Origin: Macrocybe gigantea
Taxonomy: Eukaryota > Basidiomycota > Agaricomycetes > Agaricales > Callistosporiaceae
Assembly: GCA_011319805.1 (NCBI GenBank)
Contig: SJRY01000228.1
Location: 62,001 to 126,000 of the forward strand
Reading direction: 5' to 3'
Length of the DNA stretch: 64,000 nt
Shown: positions 11,803 to 23,425 of the stretch, one piece after another
Numbering within the stretch: position 1 is the stretch's first letter
Layout: every line of letters starts with the position of its first letter
The notes under the pieces: model-generated
What the model was told of the DNA's origin: nothing
Seen by the model: the letters and a program-made list of their open reading frames with translations, nothing else
The model's database searches: none
Program-made: the position numbers and the translations under genes

Positions 11803-13108
11803 ACGACCGAACAGGCAGGGGGACGTCTGGGGAATGAGCAGGGAAAGTGAGCTGCTACTTGATGCCTTTAACTGACAGGCGATATGCGAGCAAACCCGAC
11901 CCCACTCTTTGACCAGGGCAAAAAAAAAGGACTTCGCCCTCCTTGCACCACTTACTTCTAGCCCCCCTGCGCAATTCGACTCCGTTCTGTTCCCCGTCCT
12001 CTTCCCTTCCCTTGGCCGCGATTCCCACCCTGCCGCCAGCTCACCCCTTGCTTCCCCTATCCCCCACAAGCTCAGCTCATCCCGTCCATCACCGTCCGTT
12101 CTCCGCCCCTCCTTACTCTCGCACGCACCGCCATATCCGCTCTCTGCCTCTCACCCTCCACCCTTGCCAAAAACCCCACCCTCCGCAAAGCAAGGAAACA
12201 GACCAACGATAGCCGAGCCTAATATATTCCCCTCCTCTTGGACACTTCCCTTTTGTTTTTTGTTTTTTTTTGTCCTTTTCTTTCCGTATCCCGCTGTGTC
12301 GTGTTGTTATTTTCGTCCGTCTCCGCCGTTTCGCAGATTGCAGACAATTAACGTCGACGTGTGTACGCATGTCTGTACTAAATTGTACCTCTCTCCTTTT
12401 TTCTTTCATCCAACCTTCTCTTTGCGATGCACCGCCATCCTGTGAGAATTCTCGCCAGAAAGCTTTTAATCTTCACAGCATCCCCATTCGTGTTGCACCG
12501 TCCGGTCTTTCTCTCTTCGTCTCTTTCTGGTTCATCTTATATTTATGACGCTTTTTGAAGTGATTTTCTTTGGCATGGCATGTGCTTTATGGATCTCGCA
12601 GTGTACTCTTTCATTCGGTTTCGTGTACTTTTAGTTGAGGAGAAATGAGACAACCAAAGCCTTTTCCCCAGCACGGGCTAGACGGCATACTTAATGAAGG
12701 ATACAGTGGTATATAAAACATCAGGTACAACAGACCCGCTCGACCTGTTTGCGGACGAGAATTATACATTACGTACTACATAACGAAAAGAGGGAAAAAA
12801 AAAGGAAGCAAGAAATCAAGACAAAGGAACAACCCAAGTCGTATCGAATCGAGCCCTCCAAACAACAAAATGCAATGATAGAGCAGTGAGCTTGATGATG
12901 AACGATGACACATTGACGATGGTGATGATTACTGATGATTGCATAGGTGCATGCGGTGATTGGGATAAAGATATTGAGGTTTGAGTGGTGGATGAGTTGC
13001 TTGGTGAAATGCCAACTGGAATTACACAATGTGACGAGCACGAGAATGAAACCGAGAGAGAGAGCCAAGCCGCAGAAACAAGAAAGAAAGCGGGAGGTGG
13101 AAGCCGCT
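11803..13108. other. Convergent spacer with a pyrimidine-rich tract
   Basis: Lies between the membrane-protein and PP2C genes. From about 11940 to 12540 the plus strand is strongly C/T-rich, which creates a long but meaningless open frame (11909-12445, Pro/Ser/Leu/Phe-rich). The remainder to 13108 is mixed sequence with no gene. Confidence 0.5.
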
Positions 13109-14847
13109 TCAAAGCGTCTGCACGACGATCGTCGTGTCGTCAATCCATGCGCGGTCCATATCGAGCGTGAGGACCCTTGAAACACTGAACCGGTCGTCCC
13201 CACCTAACGCATGCCGGAGCAAGCGCAGGGCCATGTTGCTGCTCGCCGATGCAAGCGACACTGATGACGACACCGACATCAAAGACGACACTGACGACAC
13301 GGAGGATGAGTGCCGATGCTGTGGTGGCGACGGGAGGGCATGGGTGAAGAGAAGCCGGCATCAGCTGTGGAGGCCGTCAGGTTGGCCATGCTCTCTGCCC
13401 AGCTGCAGAGGATTGCATTCTGGTCCTCATCGCCGCACAGATCTGCGAAGCCGTCCGAGAAGAGGACAAGAAACCGCGTGGGCCGGGGTGACGACGATGA
13501 CGGAGACCCCGAGAGTGAGGAAACGTCATCGAGGCGTCGGTGCGTCACCTCTGGGGATGCAGTGATGTATGGCGGGGTCAGGTTCCGGACGAGAAACTCC
13601 TCCCATGGTGACGTGTTATGAAACCCAGGAAAGAGGTTATATAATATTCGTCTGGTGAATTCAGGTGGTTGTTTGAAGGGTATATCTCCCAAACCTCAAA
13701 GGAAACAAGATTAGGATAGTGATGGAAATTATGTCAAGTAAAAGCTTACATCTCGTAGGCGCTAGGGCACCAAGGACGCGTCTATCAATGATGCACTCCG
13801 GTTCACCGGGATGAGCCCGCATGACGCGTTCCACTTCGCATCATTGTCTCCGTTATGATCGGTCGTCAATCTCTCAATTTCCCACTGATCCGCGGACATG
13901 TCATGTGTGACCATAACTGGCAGTCCCCGCAGAGTGGATGCCGAAGGAAGCGCATGAGCAACGGCATTACCAGCATTCGTTTAACCGAAAGGACGTACTG
14001 GCTTGACAGTCTCCCAGATTCGCCACCCACAGGTTCCGGTGATCAGGATCAACGAGCGCCACTAGCGCAGTTGTCCCGTACATGCACAACCTCGCCTTCT
14101 TCCAGTTTGCGCCTCCTCGATGCTGGTCGTTTATGATGTTGCGAATCTGCGAGTCATTGTAATCCGCGAGCCCGTCGAGGCCACCGAACAAGCTGAGCAC
14201 ATCGTTAGCGATCGCATCGTCGAATGCAACGATCGAGCGTGAGAAGAGGTCCGCAATAATAGATGGGTCGGAAAGCAAAGCAGCATGCTGGTGCTCGTCC
14301 GCAAAGGCGTCGCGGAGAAAATCCCGTATGATGATCGGCAGATGGTGTGCGACGTGTTCGACAGTCACATCACCCAGGTGACCTAATCTCCAGAAACAGA
14401 CTCGTCATTCTCTGTCACCAGCATTACACACGCATATATGATGAAAAATATGAAAGAGGGTGTAGCATATCAGCGGGAATTGAGGGGGTGCGGGTGCGAA
14501 GGTCACCGTGGGGATGCGGGGTGTGGAAACGATCTGGGCTGACGCTCACCATCGAAAACGCCGGTCAAAGTCCACTGGCGTCCATGCACGTCGAGCCTTG
14601 TGACGACATACCGGTCCTGCGTCTTGGTCGTCGGGGACGGCTGGAAGTTGATGCTATCGGCTCTGTATCCGTTCATCGCGTCAAGGGCGACGCTGTGCGG
14701 CTTTGCGAGGAAGCGCAGCTCCTTCCACAGCTCGGCCTCGTCGAGGACCTGGTATGAGCGCGGCCAAGGCCCATCTTCTGGCCCGCACCTGGATCCGGGA
14801 ATGTCGTCCGAGTAAGCCCAGCTGTAGGACGTGCGTTCGACGAGCAT
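13109..14847 (-). CDS. PP2C-type Ser/Thr phosphatase
   Basis: A PPM-family, Mg/Mn-dependent protein phosphatase. In order: GVFDGHLGD (metal ligands; a donor at the GVFDG codons joins exon 2 beginning HLGDVTVEHVAHH), YGTTALVAL, LWVANLGDCQA, ERLTTDHNGDND, RVLGALAPTR, FLVLFSDGFADL and the C-terminal WIDDTTIVV. These are the standard PP2C motifs, and the metal-binding aspartates in DGHLGD, SDG and DD are present. The start at 14847 is the first ATG of the conserved frame. The frame jumps by one base near 13838 (between DNDA and EVERV, a base appears lost) and again in a low-complexity Ser stretch near 13340. The fold is otherwise complete. Similarity suggests a relative of mitochondrial pyruvate-dehydrogenase phosphatases, but no clear targeting peptide is seen. 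Confidence 0.8.
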
Positions 14848-14975
14848 GGCAGGGTGGCCCAGAGGCTAGAGAGCAACGTTGAGAAGAACACGGTGTCGCT
14901 GTTGCCCAGACGGATAAAGAGGAGGGGCAAGTTGCGGGAACGCGTCAGCTGGTCATTCGAGCCGAGATTACGACC

Positions 14976-14982
14976 TTATAAA
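14976..14982 (-). promoter_or_regulatory. TATA-like box of the PP2C gene
   Basis: Read on the minus strand this is TTTATAA, about 130 bp upstream of the ATG at 14847. Position and sequence suit a TATA element; no transcript data are available. Confidence 0.35.
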
Positions 14983-15622
14983 CGCTGGACGTTAGCATCC
15001 CCGGTAGACAATTCATCACACACGTGATCAGGATGATAATATATCATATTTAGAATGGATGTATCATAAAGTCCATGAAAGAATTATTTACAACATACGG
15101 AATGGATTGCGTGAAGACGAGGATCCACCTGTCTGATCTGGCTGTATTCTAACCAGCATCGGTCTAACCGCCATAGCATACGCCTCCGCCTCAGTCGGCT
15201 GGCGATGCGAGTCCAAACTGGGAAGGTGCGACGGCCAGTGTTGGCAAGTCCCGTGGATGTCCAGTGGAAATCCCCGAAATCCACGAATCGTGGATGCACG
15301 CCACGACTCGTGGCCGTGGGATTGCCGTATATAGCAAGGCGGCGTGGACACCGCATGCCGTTCAAAAGACATAGGCTCAGTCGCGAACATAGCTTGTATC
15401 TACATAATGGATTGCACAATATCAGCCTCTGCACCATTGTCTACATCTCCGTCAGCATCCATATCCAATAATTCGTGGAATTCCATCTCATCGTCCAAGT
15501 TACGCGCCGCGATACGCCTCCACAAATCCGTCGAAGTCGAAGAGCTCCGAAAGCGGGATTTTGAGAGGAATTGTAGCATCATCATCATCTGATCCATACA
15601 CAGCGCTTCGAAGCATTTTTTG

Positions 15623-15670
15623 CAGGCGACTTTAGGTCGGGCACCGGAGGCCCCGACCTAAAGTCGCCTG
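15623..15670. repeat. Perfect 19-bp inverted repeat (hairpin)
   Basis: The arm at 15623-15641 is exactly complementary to 15652-15670, with a 10-nt loop. The arm core reads CGACTTTAGGTCGGG. Such a long perfect stem is unlikely by chance. It lies near the centre of the candidate element at 15234-16033. Confidence 0.9.
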
Positions 15671-15917
15671 TAACCCTAAGTGATAGAAAATAAACTTGGA
15701 GATCGGAGCATGATATATCCATTCGAGCGAGAAAATATGTACTGAGATTCTCCAACGGATTGAAAAACATATATACGACAGCCGATGACGAAACAACGAG
15801 GAAAATGCATGGTATTACTATAGGGCGTGCGAGACGGTTGTTCACTTGCGCGTCTGGTGATCTAAATCATCTAATCGCTCTGCCGGTGCTCTGCCGAGAT
15901 CACGAGCCCACTCAACC

Positions 15918-18900
15918 CTAGCTTATGATCCTTCCCACGCCATGTACATTTTTTCCATCGTGGATATCCATGGGATATCCACGACTCGTGGATCGTGGCA
16001 GCTGGATTCGTCCATGACGCTGCCAACACTGGCGACGGCTCACGTTCCTGTATCTGGCCCGGCCACCGCCACCAGCCATCGCACTACGGCCACTATCCTC
16101 TGCACCGGCACTACTGGGATGACGCCTGTTCGACGACGCTAACGTGCTCGACGAGTACCTGGCCGACGAGTCCGAGGACGCAGGGAGCGAGAATGGTAAC
16201 AACAGCTCCTTCCGCACCGGCTGACGCGGTTCCGGCATCTGCCTCGGTACTCCGGTCACCTGAGAATAAAGCGAATGCAAAGACAGCCGATTGTTGCTCC
16301 TCTTCAGCTCCTTCATGCCGCTCCTGTGAACCGCCGTTATGTAGTCATGCAGCGACGGCAGAGTCGACGGTGCCCGGCTCGACCGCGAGTAATCGTACGC
16401 ATTGATAAAGTTGTCCAACTCGTCGTCGCTCAAATGCAGTCGCGTATCGCGCCGACTGCGGAACCACCCCTTGCCTCCTCGGCCTCGCCCAGATCGCGCG
16501 CCTTCGTCCCCTCAAGGCCCACTCCACCACGCGGATATGGAACCACATACGGATGCACATGCTCAAAACTGCATGGCCTTCCTCGCCCAAATAATCTTGC
16601 AAGTCTCCACCGCCAGGTCGGCTTGAACACCAGATTCTTCGCCGTCGCGAACCTCACGGTGCGCTTCGCCCTCTGCCTGCGCGCACGGCGGCGCCATAGC
16701 ATGAGCACGACCAAAAAGATGAACGCGCATCCTAGCGTCATGAGCAGAATCTCCCACCACGCCAGCGGCCGTCGCGTCGTCGTGTGCACCACCGTCGGGT
16801 TCGTCAGCCCCGTGATTGAGGGCAACGCAGGCGCACCGCCGCCCGTCCCAGACGGCGCGGGATCTGCACCAGCTCCGAAAGGCACACGCCCAGCCCAGGA
16901 ATGACTCCAGTCGAACCTTCGCAGCTCGCCGCAACACATGCGCCTGCACGGAGGACCTGGTTCGCACTTGAGCACGCGAGGCAGCTGCTCGGCCCGGGCC
17001 CGGAGCAGCTTGAGCAGCTCGAGTCGCACGCTTGGCACGTCGACGTCGTCGTGTCAAAGTATTGAGATTTGCCGCACGTGGGCAAGCAGCGCCCGTTCGC
17101 GAGTACGGGCCTATTCGGCGGACAGCTCGAGCACTGAGTGAAGGACGGCCCGGAGCAGCTAGCACAGTCGGGGTGGCAGGTGAGGCAGCTCCCAGACGAG
17201 CTGAATGTGTTGGACGGGCACGCGTCGACGCATTTTCCGCTCGACGCCAATCGGTTTCCGGGGCACGTCAGGCAAAAGTCGGCTGAGCCCGCACAGGTGC
17301 CACACGAGGAGCTACACGCTGTGATTGAAAGAGGTCAGTCAGCTCCAGATGACCATATGGAATATGGAGATAAGAGACGCACGAATACATGTCAAATTGT
17401 CTTGTGGGGATACGAACGATCCGGAAGGGCAGCTTTCCACGCATCTTCCTTGCGATAGAACAAAGCCGGGCAAGCATCCGGCGCATTGCGCCTGATCGAC
17501 CGTAGACGCCACACTAAAGTTTGGAATCTTGCAGGAGGTGCATTTCGCCCCGCACGCTACAATCAATCATCAGGATTATGAAAAATCCTCCTGTAGTGAA
17601 ACACTCACTATCACACTCGTGTTTGTTATTGTTCGCAATCAGACTCGACCCTTCACACACGCCGTCACTGTTCGTCCCGACGCAGTGGCCGTTGAACATG
17701 TATTGACCAGTAGCGCAAATTATACAATCGTTTGAAGTCGGTCCACTGCATGTCTTGCAGGAGGGAGAGCATAGTGAACATTTCGCGCCATCACTGAAGC
17801 TTCCGTCAGGGCACACGGTCCCAGTACTGGTTACAGACTGTACGGGATTGCACTTCGTCTTATCGTTCGCATCTTGAGTAAACCCAGACTTGCACGCGAT
17901 GCAAGCCCCAGTACCATCCACACATTGTGTGCATCCGAGCTGACAGACTGGAAACATACAAGAAAAAGTCGTCAGAAACACCATAGGTGTCGAATTATTA
18001 GTCCTCACCTTGGCAGTCGCCAGTGGAAGTCTGGAAGAAACCCGGAGCACACTTGGCACAAGCGGTGCCATTGTCCGCCGTTGTCCAGCCAGCGTTGCAA
18101 GCGCATTGGCCATCAGAGCCGCACTGGCCGTTCAGACAATTGCAGGTCGAGGGAGCATTAGCGAGGACAGGCGCCAGGCACCTCCCCGAGCCGGATATTC
18201 CGTCATCGCACGACGTACATCCCGCGGGGCAGGCCTGGCACGTCGGTCCAAAGAACCCCTTCTCGCACGACTCGCACGACGAGCCCGTAAAACCAGTCGG
18301 CAGATGCACGTCCCCGCAGCAGAGCACACACCAGAGCCCGCACAGGCAGGAGAGCACGCAGTCGATTGGACGTCTACAAGGGCTAAGCCGCGTTGCGCCG
18401 TGCCCGAGGGCAACTGATTCACGTCGGGCACGGAGTCCCAGAGCAGGATGCGCGAGTTGGAACCGGTGGTCAACGCCACCCAAACATTGGAAGAGAGTGC
18501 GATGGAGCCGGCGGTCAAAGGAGTGGACGTGTTTCCGACGGGTGTGGTTGGGAGTTTTGAGAACCCGGATTGGCCAGAGTAGTGTGATTGGGAAAAGATG
18601 GCGAGGCCAGGCTCCAAAGCTAGATTTAGGGGTAATGAGGTCGAGGATGTTGAGTTTTCAAATCCTGGTGACGGTGAGAGAGAGGCAGATGGTGATGTGA
18701 GGATGTCATGGAGAAGTTGAGGGTTGGTTGTCGTCGTGTATTGACCGGGGAGAAGTTGGATAGATGTAGGGGCTCCGCTGGCTGTAAGCTTTGCACCGAC
18801 TAGAAACACACGTCAACTCTACAAACGTCTGAAGCAGCTGGCCACGCACTCGTAATATTTGTATAACCTTGCATACATTGCCCAGCAACGCAAACAACAG

Positions 18901-18918
18901 AAGAGGAAGATTGCGCAT
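15918..18918 (-). CDS. Cysteine-rich (furin/EGF-like) receptor-like membrane protein
   Basis: A large type I membrane protein: signal peptide MRNLPLLLFALLGN, a ~130-residue lumenal/extracellular domain, then many Cys-rich repeats, and a single helix EILLMTLGCAFIFLVVLML followed by an arginine-rich stop-transfer and a ~200-residue cytoplasmic tail. The repeats have the CxxCxxxCxxC spacing of growth-factor-receptor/furin-like modules (for example CHPDCASCSGPSFTQC, CDSSCSSCSGPGPSSC). The gene has at least five introns. Frame changes by one base occur near 18299 (TCIC-PTGF), 16854 (just before GTGGGAPAL) and 16442 (IR-RLHLSDDELDNF), each explained by one missing C. The ligand and role are unknown; fungal members of this fold are uncharacterised. 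The last ~25 residues look derived from the neighbouring inverted-repeat element. Confidence 0.75.
15958..15993. repeat. Overlapping palindromes at the end of the receptor-like gene
   Basis: TCGTGGATATCC (15958-15969) pairs with GGATATCCACGA (15973-15984) across a 3-nt loop and overlaps the 17-bp palindrome 15977-15993. A related 15-bp palindrome, GCCACGA-C-TCGTGGC, sits at 15300-15314. All share the half-site CCACGA. Confidence 0.85.
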
Positions 18919-19755
18919 CTACACGACTTCATCAGCACCAGCTGAAATGAGAAGCACCGGAATTCGACTCACAAACAGACCAGCCCAGCGCTATGGGAAT
19001 TGTAAGGAAGCCCAACATCATCATCGCCGAGCCTCGTCAACGAAAAAGCGAAGAGAAGAAAAGAGTTGGAAAAAGTGCAGAAACTACAAGGAACAACTGC
19101 ACGATGGCAGCACGGAAAATAGGCGTTCCCCGCCGCGCTGATAACTGCCGCAGCAACCGACAGGGCCGCCCATTGTTCCATTTTCAGCACGCAGCTTTAT
19201 TGTCCTGCAGAGGACAAAGAGCATTTCTTTTTCGGAAACAATGGCAGCGCTGGCACGTGCTCACGCGTTGTTTGGTCATGCCGATCGCCAAATAGATCCA
19301 AAGATGGAAGGACTTCACGAACGTACTCACAGTATCGTAGTAAACGTAGGAATTATGACACGAATAAGAAGCTTATGCTTTGCAAAAAATTCAGATTTCG
19401 CCCATGCTGAATCAATCAACGAAGGGACAAATAAATCAAATTCACCCCGGGCTTGCTTGATAAACTAAGCAGAAAGAAATCCTTGATCATGTCTCTTGCG
19501 AAGTCGCAATCATTCAATTATCAGTGGACATTCTCGACACGAATTCACATCCATTACTAGAGTCCGTACAGGTACATCAAAGCCATAGCTGGATGAAATG
19601 TCTACAATACGTACGTGTGATAGGCTGAAATTGTATACAACTGGAATTCCGGGTCGGAACACAGAAAATAGAGGGTTCAGAGAAATAAAAAAAGTGAAGA
19701 GATTACAAGTTATGCGTGGTACTTGGTTTTGGGATTTTGATAACACAAAATGGTG
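18919..19755. other. Intergenic spacer
   Basis: Promoter side of the receptor-like gene and 3' side of the Zn2Cys6 gene, both on the minus strand. Short frames only; no domain, RNA gene or repeat seen. Confidence 0.5.
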
Positions 19756-22117
19756 CTAAGGAGAGAGTAGCGCCTGGACGCGCATCAGCTCTACTTTAGC
19801 CGCCAAGCTTCCTGTTAAATTGAAATGCCGTTACACACCAGTTAAAGGTCCTCAAGGAAAGGGGACACACCTGCAATGGGGAAGAACGCTCCTAGCTCTT
19901 TTAATGCAGAAATGAAAACGTCTAGCCCTTCCGTGTATGCCAAGACAACCTTGGACACGGTCTCATTGGGATCAACCAGGCGTTGCGCGCTCGCTAGCGT
20001 ATCCACGAACACTTTTGCCGTCCGGAACCAGGCTACCTATAGTAGGTCAATACAGCATCAGTGTTCCGTACACACGAACACCTGAGAGCCCGTGAAAATA
20101 CGGACCGCTATCGTCGGATCGAGGAACTGGAAATCCTCATCCTTTAGAAACCCCACTAGCCGGATCAAGGAGTTTCCTATATCTAGCGTTTTAGGATCTA
20201 TGAGACCGTCGCGCCGCCAGAGATTGACGAAAGATGCATGGAAGAGAGTCTGGACAAAGAGATGTTCAAGTGGAGAGGAACTTAGGGATGTTTGAGTGTA
20301 CCAATGTGCGTTGCGTTGTGGTTCGGCGATGAATGGAGGGACTGTTGACGCGAAACGTTGCAGCGCCATGTGCGAGAGTCGACGTGAAGTCGCCCGGTCA
20401 TCCGGACCATTAGAGTCTGTGGCTAAAGAGAATGAGGTATACTTGTCAATATCTGGTATTTTGAGCGGCATATTGCAAAAGTTCTTCCTTACGCGTACTT
20501 AAACGCGAAGTCACATCATAAAGAGCTATCGATTTAGCCTTGATGGCTGGGATATGCAATGGGGGTGCAATGAAGCCGTACTGTCCCTGGAAAAGGTCTT
20601 GAAGTGGACCGTCCAAGCTTTTGTTGAGCTGATCAAAAGTAAGTTCTAAGTCCCGGGTAAAATCCGATGAGCCAGTTACCATTTCGCACCGAACGCTGTC
20701 CACATCCATCGGCCAAGGCGTCTGGATGCGGCACATGTCGCAGTCCTCCGGGAACGCAGGAGGATAGCCATGTAGGGCCGTCCAGGTCTTGTCGAGCATG
20801 AACACCTGCCAGAACACCATCACCCTGTCACTGTATTCCACGTCGCTGCCACAGGCACCTATCGGCAACAACGGCAACTCTCGGGCCGTCGAAGGTGCTT
20901 TGCCTTTGTCGCTGACCGCTAGATTTGCCGCCACCCTGTGAAGATTGAGGCCGAGGGCGAATCGGGTAGCTAGAAACGTGTGTCGGTACGCCTCGAGAGG
21001 CCGGTTGTTGAAGTACAGGTAGGTCGCGAGGAGACAGGAGGCTTGGACGATGTCGATCAGGCGATCAGACGTTTCCAACGCGTTATCGATTTCGCGCAGT
21101 GCTTCTGTGAAGAAGATGGATTCGAAGGCAGAGAACGACAACGACTGGGTGAAATGGCAGCCAAGCAGACACATGGCGTTCTCAAGTGCCGGGTGCGGCT
21201 CTGCGTGGCTCGCGTGATCAAAGAAGCGGTTAATGTCCGTGTAGAAGAAGCATTGATGCCTATGTGCGAGAAACACGTTCAACCTAGCGCGCAAGTTTCG
21301 CAAAGGAAAAAGGAAAGTTGAGAGAAGTCAATCAGTACTCTGTGTGTGTGCTGCGAGCGCTTACAGGGATAACTTCGTTCCTGCTGATAGGCCATTAATC
21401 GGACTTGCGTGCATGTGGTCAAAATCGGCCGAATCGAATTTCCGAATGGTAGTCGAGTCTGGTTCTATGTCAACGAGACTGGCGGCGACTTCTAGTGAAT
21501 TCTCAACATCGGGTAGCGTGGCAATGGAGGATCCTGCAGATGACCCTGCACGAGGTAGCAGGACTTCACCCGGAAAGTCGGGGATGCCCATGGTTCCAGG
21601 CGTGGAGGTGGGGGATTGAGGACTCGTCCCATGGTAATCTGAATCCGTATCGTCCAAGTTGGTTTCCGACTCTGGACTACGTTCGGCTGCCAATTGTCAT
21701 CTCAGCACTCGTTCGACGTGTGCATGGCGGAAGAAAACTCACTTTTCACCTCGATCGAACGGTTCTTGATCTCCTCCCATCTCCTCTCCAACAGGAGGAC
21801 TTGCTCTTTGAGGACCTGGGTACGGCTCTTTCGACGAAAATCATCGTAGACGCAGGCTCGAGCTCGATTCATTCTTGTGCATTGATCGCATATGGGACGT
21901 TTGCCGTCACATTTCTGCAGGAATAGCACGCGTAAGGTCAGTGAGGGATGCCTCGTAAATCTTCGCAAGGCTCACTAATTTCCTCTTGCTGCCAGTGATA
22001 GATCGGCCCGTTAGCCGACGGTTTCGAAAAGTAGTGTAGTACGAGGACTCACCGACATGATAGACAGGCTGAGCCTCTACGCAACACGTTTGGTGAAGGC
22101 GTCTTTTTGCTGGTCAT
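19756..22117 (-). CDS. Zn2Cys6 fungal transcription factor
   Basis: Exon 1 (22117-22053) begins MTSKKTPSPNVLRRGSACL and reaches the first cysteines; exon 2 is only 13 nt (21988-21976); exon 3 starts at 21914. Spliced, they give the binuclear cluster CLSCRKRKLKCDGKRPICDQC, followed by a linker and a short coiled coil (QVLKEQVLLLERRWEEI) for dimerisation. The middle region matches the fungal-specific transcription factor domain (PF04082): YLYFNNRPLEAYRHTFLATRFALGLNLHR and VMVFWQVFMLDKTW. All frames join without error; the last exon starts at 19811 and ends at a TAG at 19756. It is divergent from the first DUF4139 gene. Its targets are unknown. Confidence 0.85.
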
Positions 22118-23425
22118 CTCTGCGAGGGCTGGTTTGCTAGCGAAGAGAAGTAATCAGACCCGGTTTTTAATCCTATGACGCTTATAAGACCTTCGGGAAA
22201 GATTGTGTCACGACTCTGTACCAGTGAAAGGGTCCGAACCCGGATGACTGGCGAACGTATCACAGTCAGGAAGCGTGCTTGCCGGAGACAAGAATACAGC
22301 TTCTCAAAGCCTTGCCCAATTCTTAGCTACAGCCACTGCCACGCTGATTGTACCTTCAACCATCACACGTCTTACGCAGCAGACGGAAGGCATTCTAAGC
22401 AATATTGATATCGGTCCCGAATGTGGTAATGCTTATGACTCGGGCAATTGTTTGCGATGACCAAGACTCGCACGCAACATATCAACTCAGAGAATTCAAG
22501 AGCAACATTTGCGATTCTTTCATGATTCAAACCCAGGTAATGTTTTGAAAAGAACATCTAAGGCATGTACTAGCATGCACTGCAGAGTTCTTGAAGATTC
22601 TGATAGGAAGGTACATCTTTGTTCCACCGGCAGAACGGAACCTTACGCCGCTGCGCTATCAATAGCAGCACCCAACCCCAGCGCGAACCTCAAACGCATG
22701 TCATATGGGGTCTTTTGTTCTAAGCTCGTTTAGAATAGTGCACTAAACGCTTCACAAAGACCGGTCACAAACAAGTCCATCCGGAGTGTTCGTAGGATCG
22801 TCCCGGATCGTCCCGTTTCTCAATGGATCAAGATCAACCAGCCTTTCCGTCGTGCAAAGAATAGACAGCACACGATGTTTTAGAGTCCCGAAGGGCGAGG
22901 CCACAATATGGTCTGGGTCATGAACGTCGACGGGAAGTCTGACCAATATGGCAGCGTTGTTAATCCTCTCGAGAACTGGCGAAATGCAGACCAGATAACG
23001 GAAGTTGGTTGATCCTCTCTGATGGAATGCTAGAGTCTGCACTGCTATGCTCGATGGCAAGATACAATAGTCATTGTCCATTCCGAGCGCATTCAGTAAA
23101 ATGCTGTAAATACTTCACGAAGATTCTGTGAGACTGTGATCGTCGTCACCACAGCTGCTGTGGCAGTACTGATTGACAGCGTGAGCAAAAACGGCTGTCG
23201 TAGTGGCTACCATATTTGGAAGGCGCGCTCAGAACTTTCTTCTGTGGCCTCGAGCAGATGCCATAGAATGGCATCCTCACTGACGACCACGTACAGCATT
23301 GGACTGGCGATAAACATCGCTAACCACATAGGCTGTGTTTGAATATATAAACCGAGACATTGAAAAGGGCCGTGGACGTGGCTTGGCCTCAATCCATCAA
23401 CTCCAATTCGAACTCTGCATCCAGA
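22118..23425. other. Divergent spacer, Zn2Cys6 factor / DUF4139 copy 1
   Basis: A 1.3 kb region between divergent starts that should carry both promoters. It includes a 109-codon ATG frame on the minus strand (23081-22752, MDNDYCILPSSIAVQTLAF...) that I do not recognise; it may be a small gene, a relic or chance. Confidence 0.4.
23343..23350 (+). promoter_or_regulatory. TATA box of DUF4139 copy 1
   Basis: ATATATAAA about 75 bp upstream of the ATG at 23426. Copies 2 and 4 have a similar AT element at a comparable distance (TTATAAA at 25771-25777; CATAAATA at 40469-40476). Confidence 0.45.

Larger units (their letters stand above)
15234..16033. mobile_element. Candidate decayed ~800 bp inverted-repeat element
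   Basis: Both ends carry the same motifs in inverted order. The string TGCCAACACTGGC lies at 15234-15246 (read on minus) and at 16021-16033 (read on plus). About 30 bp inside each lies a 17-bp palindrome, ATCCACGA-N-TCGTGGAT, at 15279-15295 and 15977-15993. Similarity continues for ~15 bp beyond the outer motif. The interior holds short minus-strand frames (for example 15400-15597, which includes ELLDMDADG) and a 19-bp-arm hairpin. No intact transposase or target-site duplication was seen. The right arm overlaps the last codons of the receptor-like gene, as if an insertion had supplied its C-terminus. Identity as a transposon is inference. Confidence 0.4.

Noticed and set aside
11909..12445. 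178-codon plus-strand ORF
   Set aside because: Composition follows the C/T-rich tract (Pro, Ser, Leu, Phe); no domain or splice signals, and it lies in a convergent 3' region.
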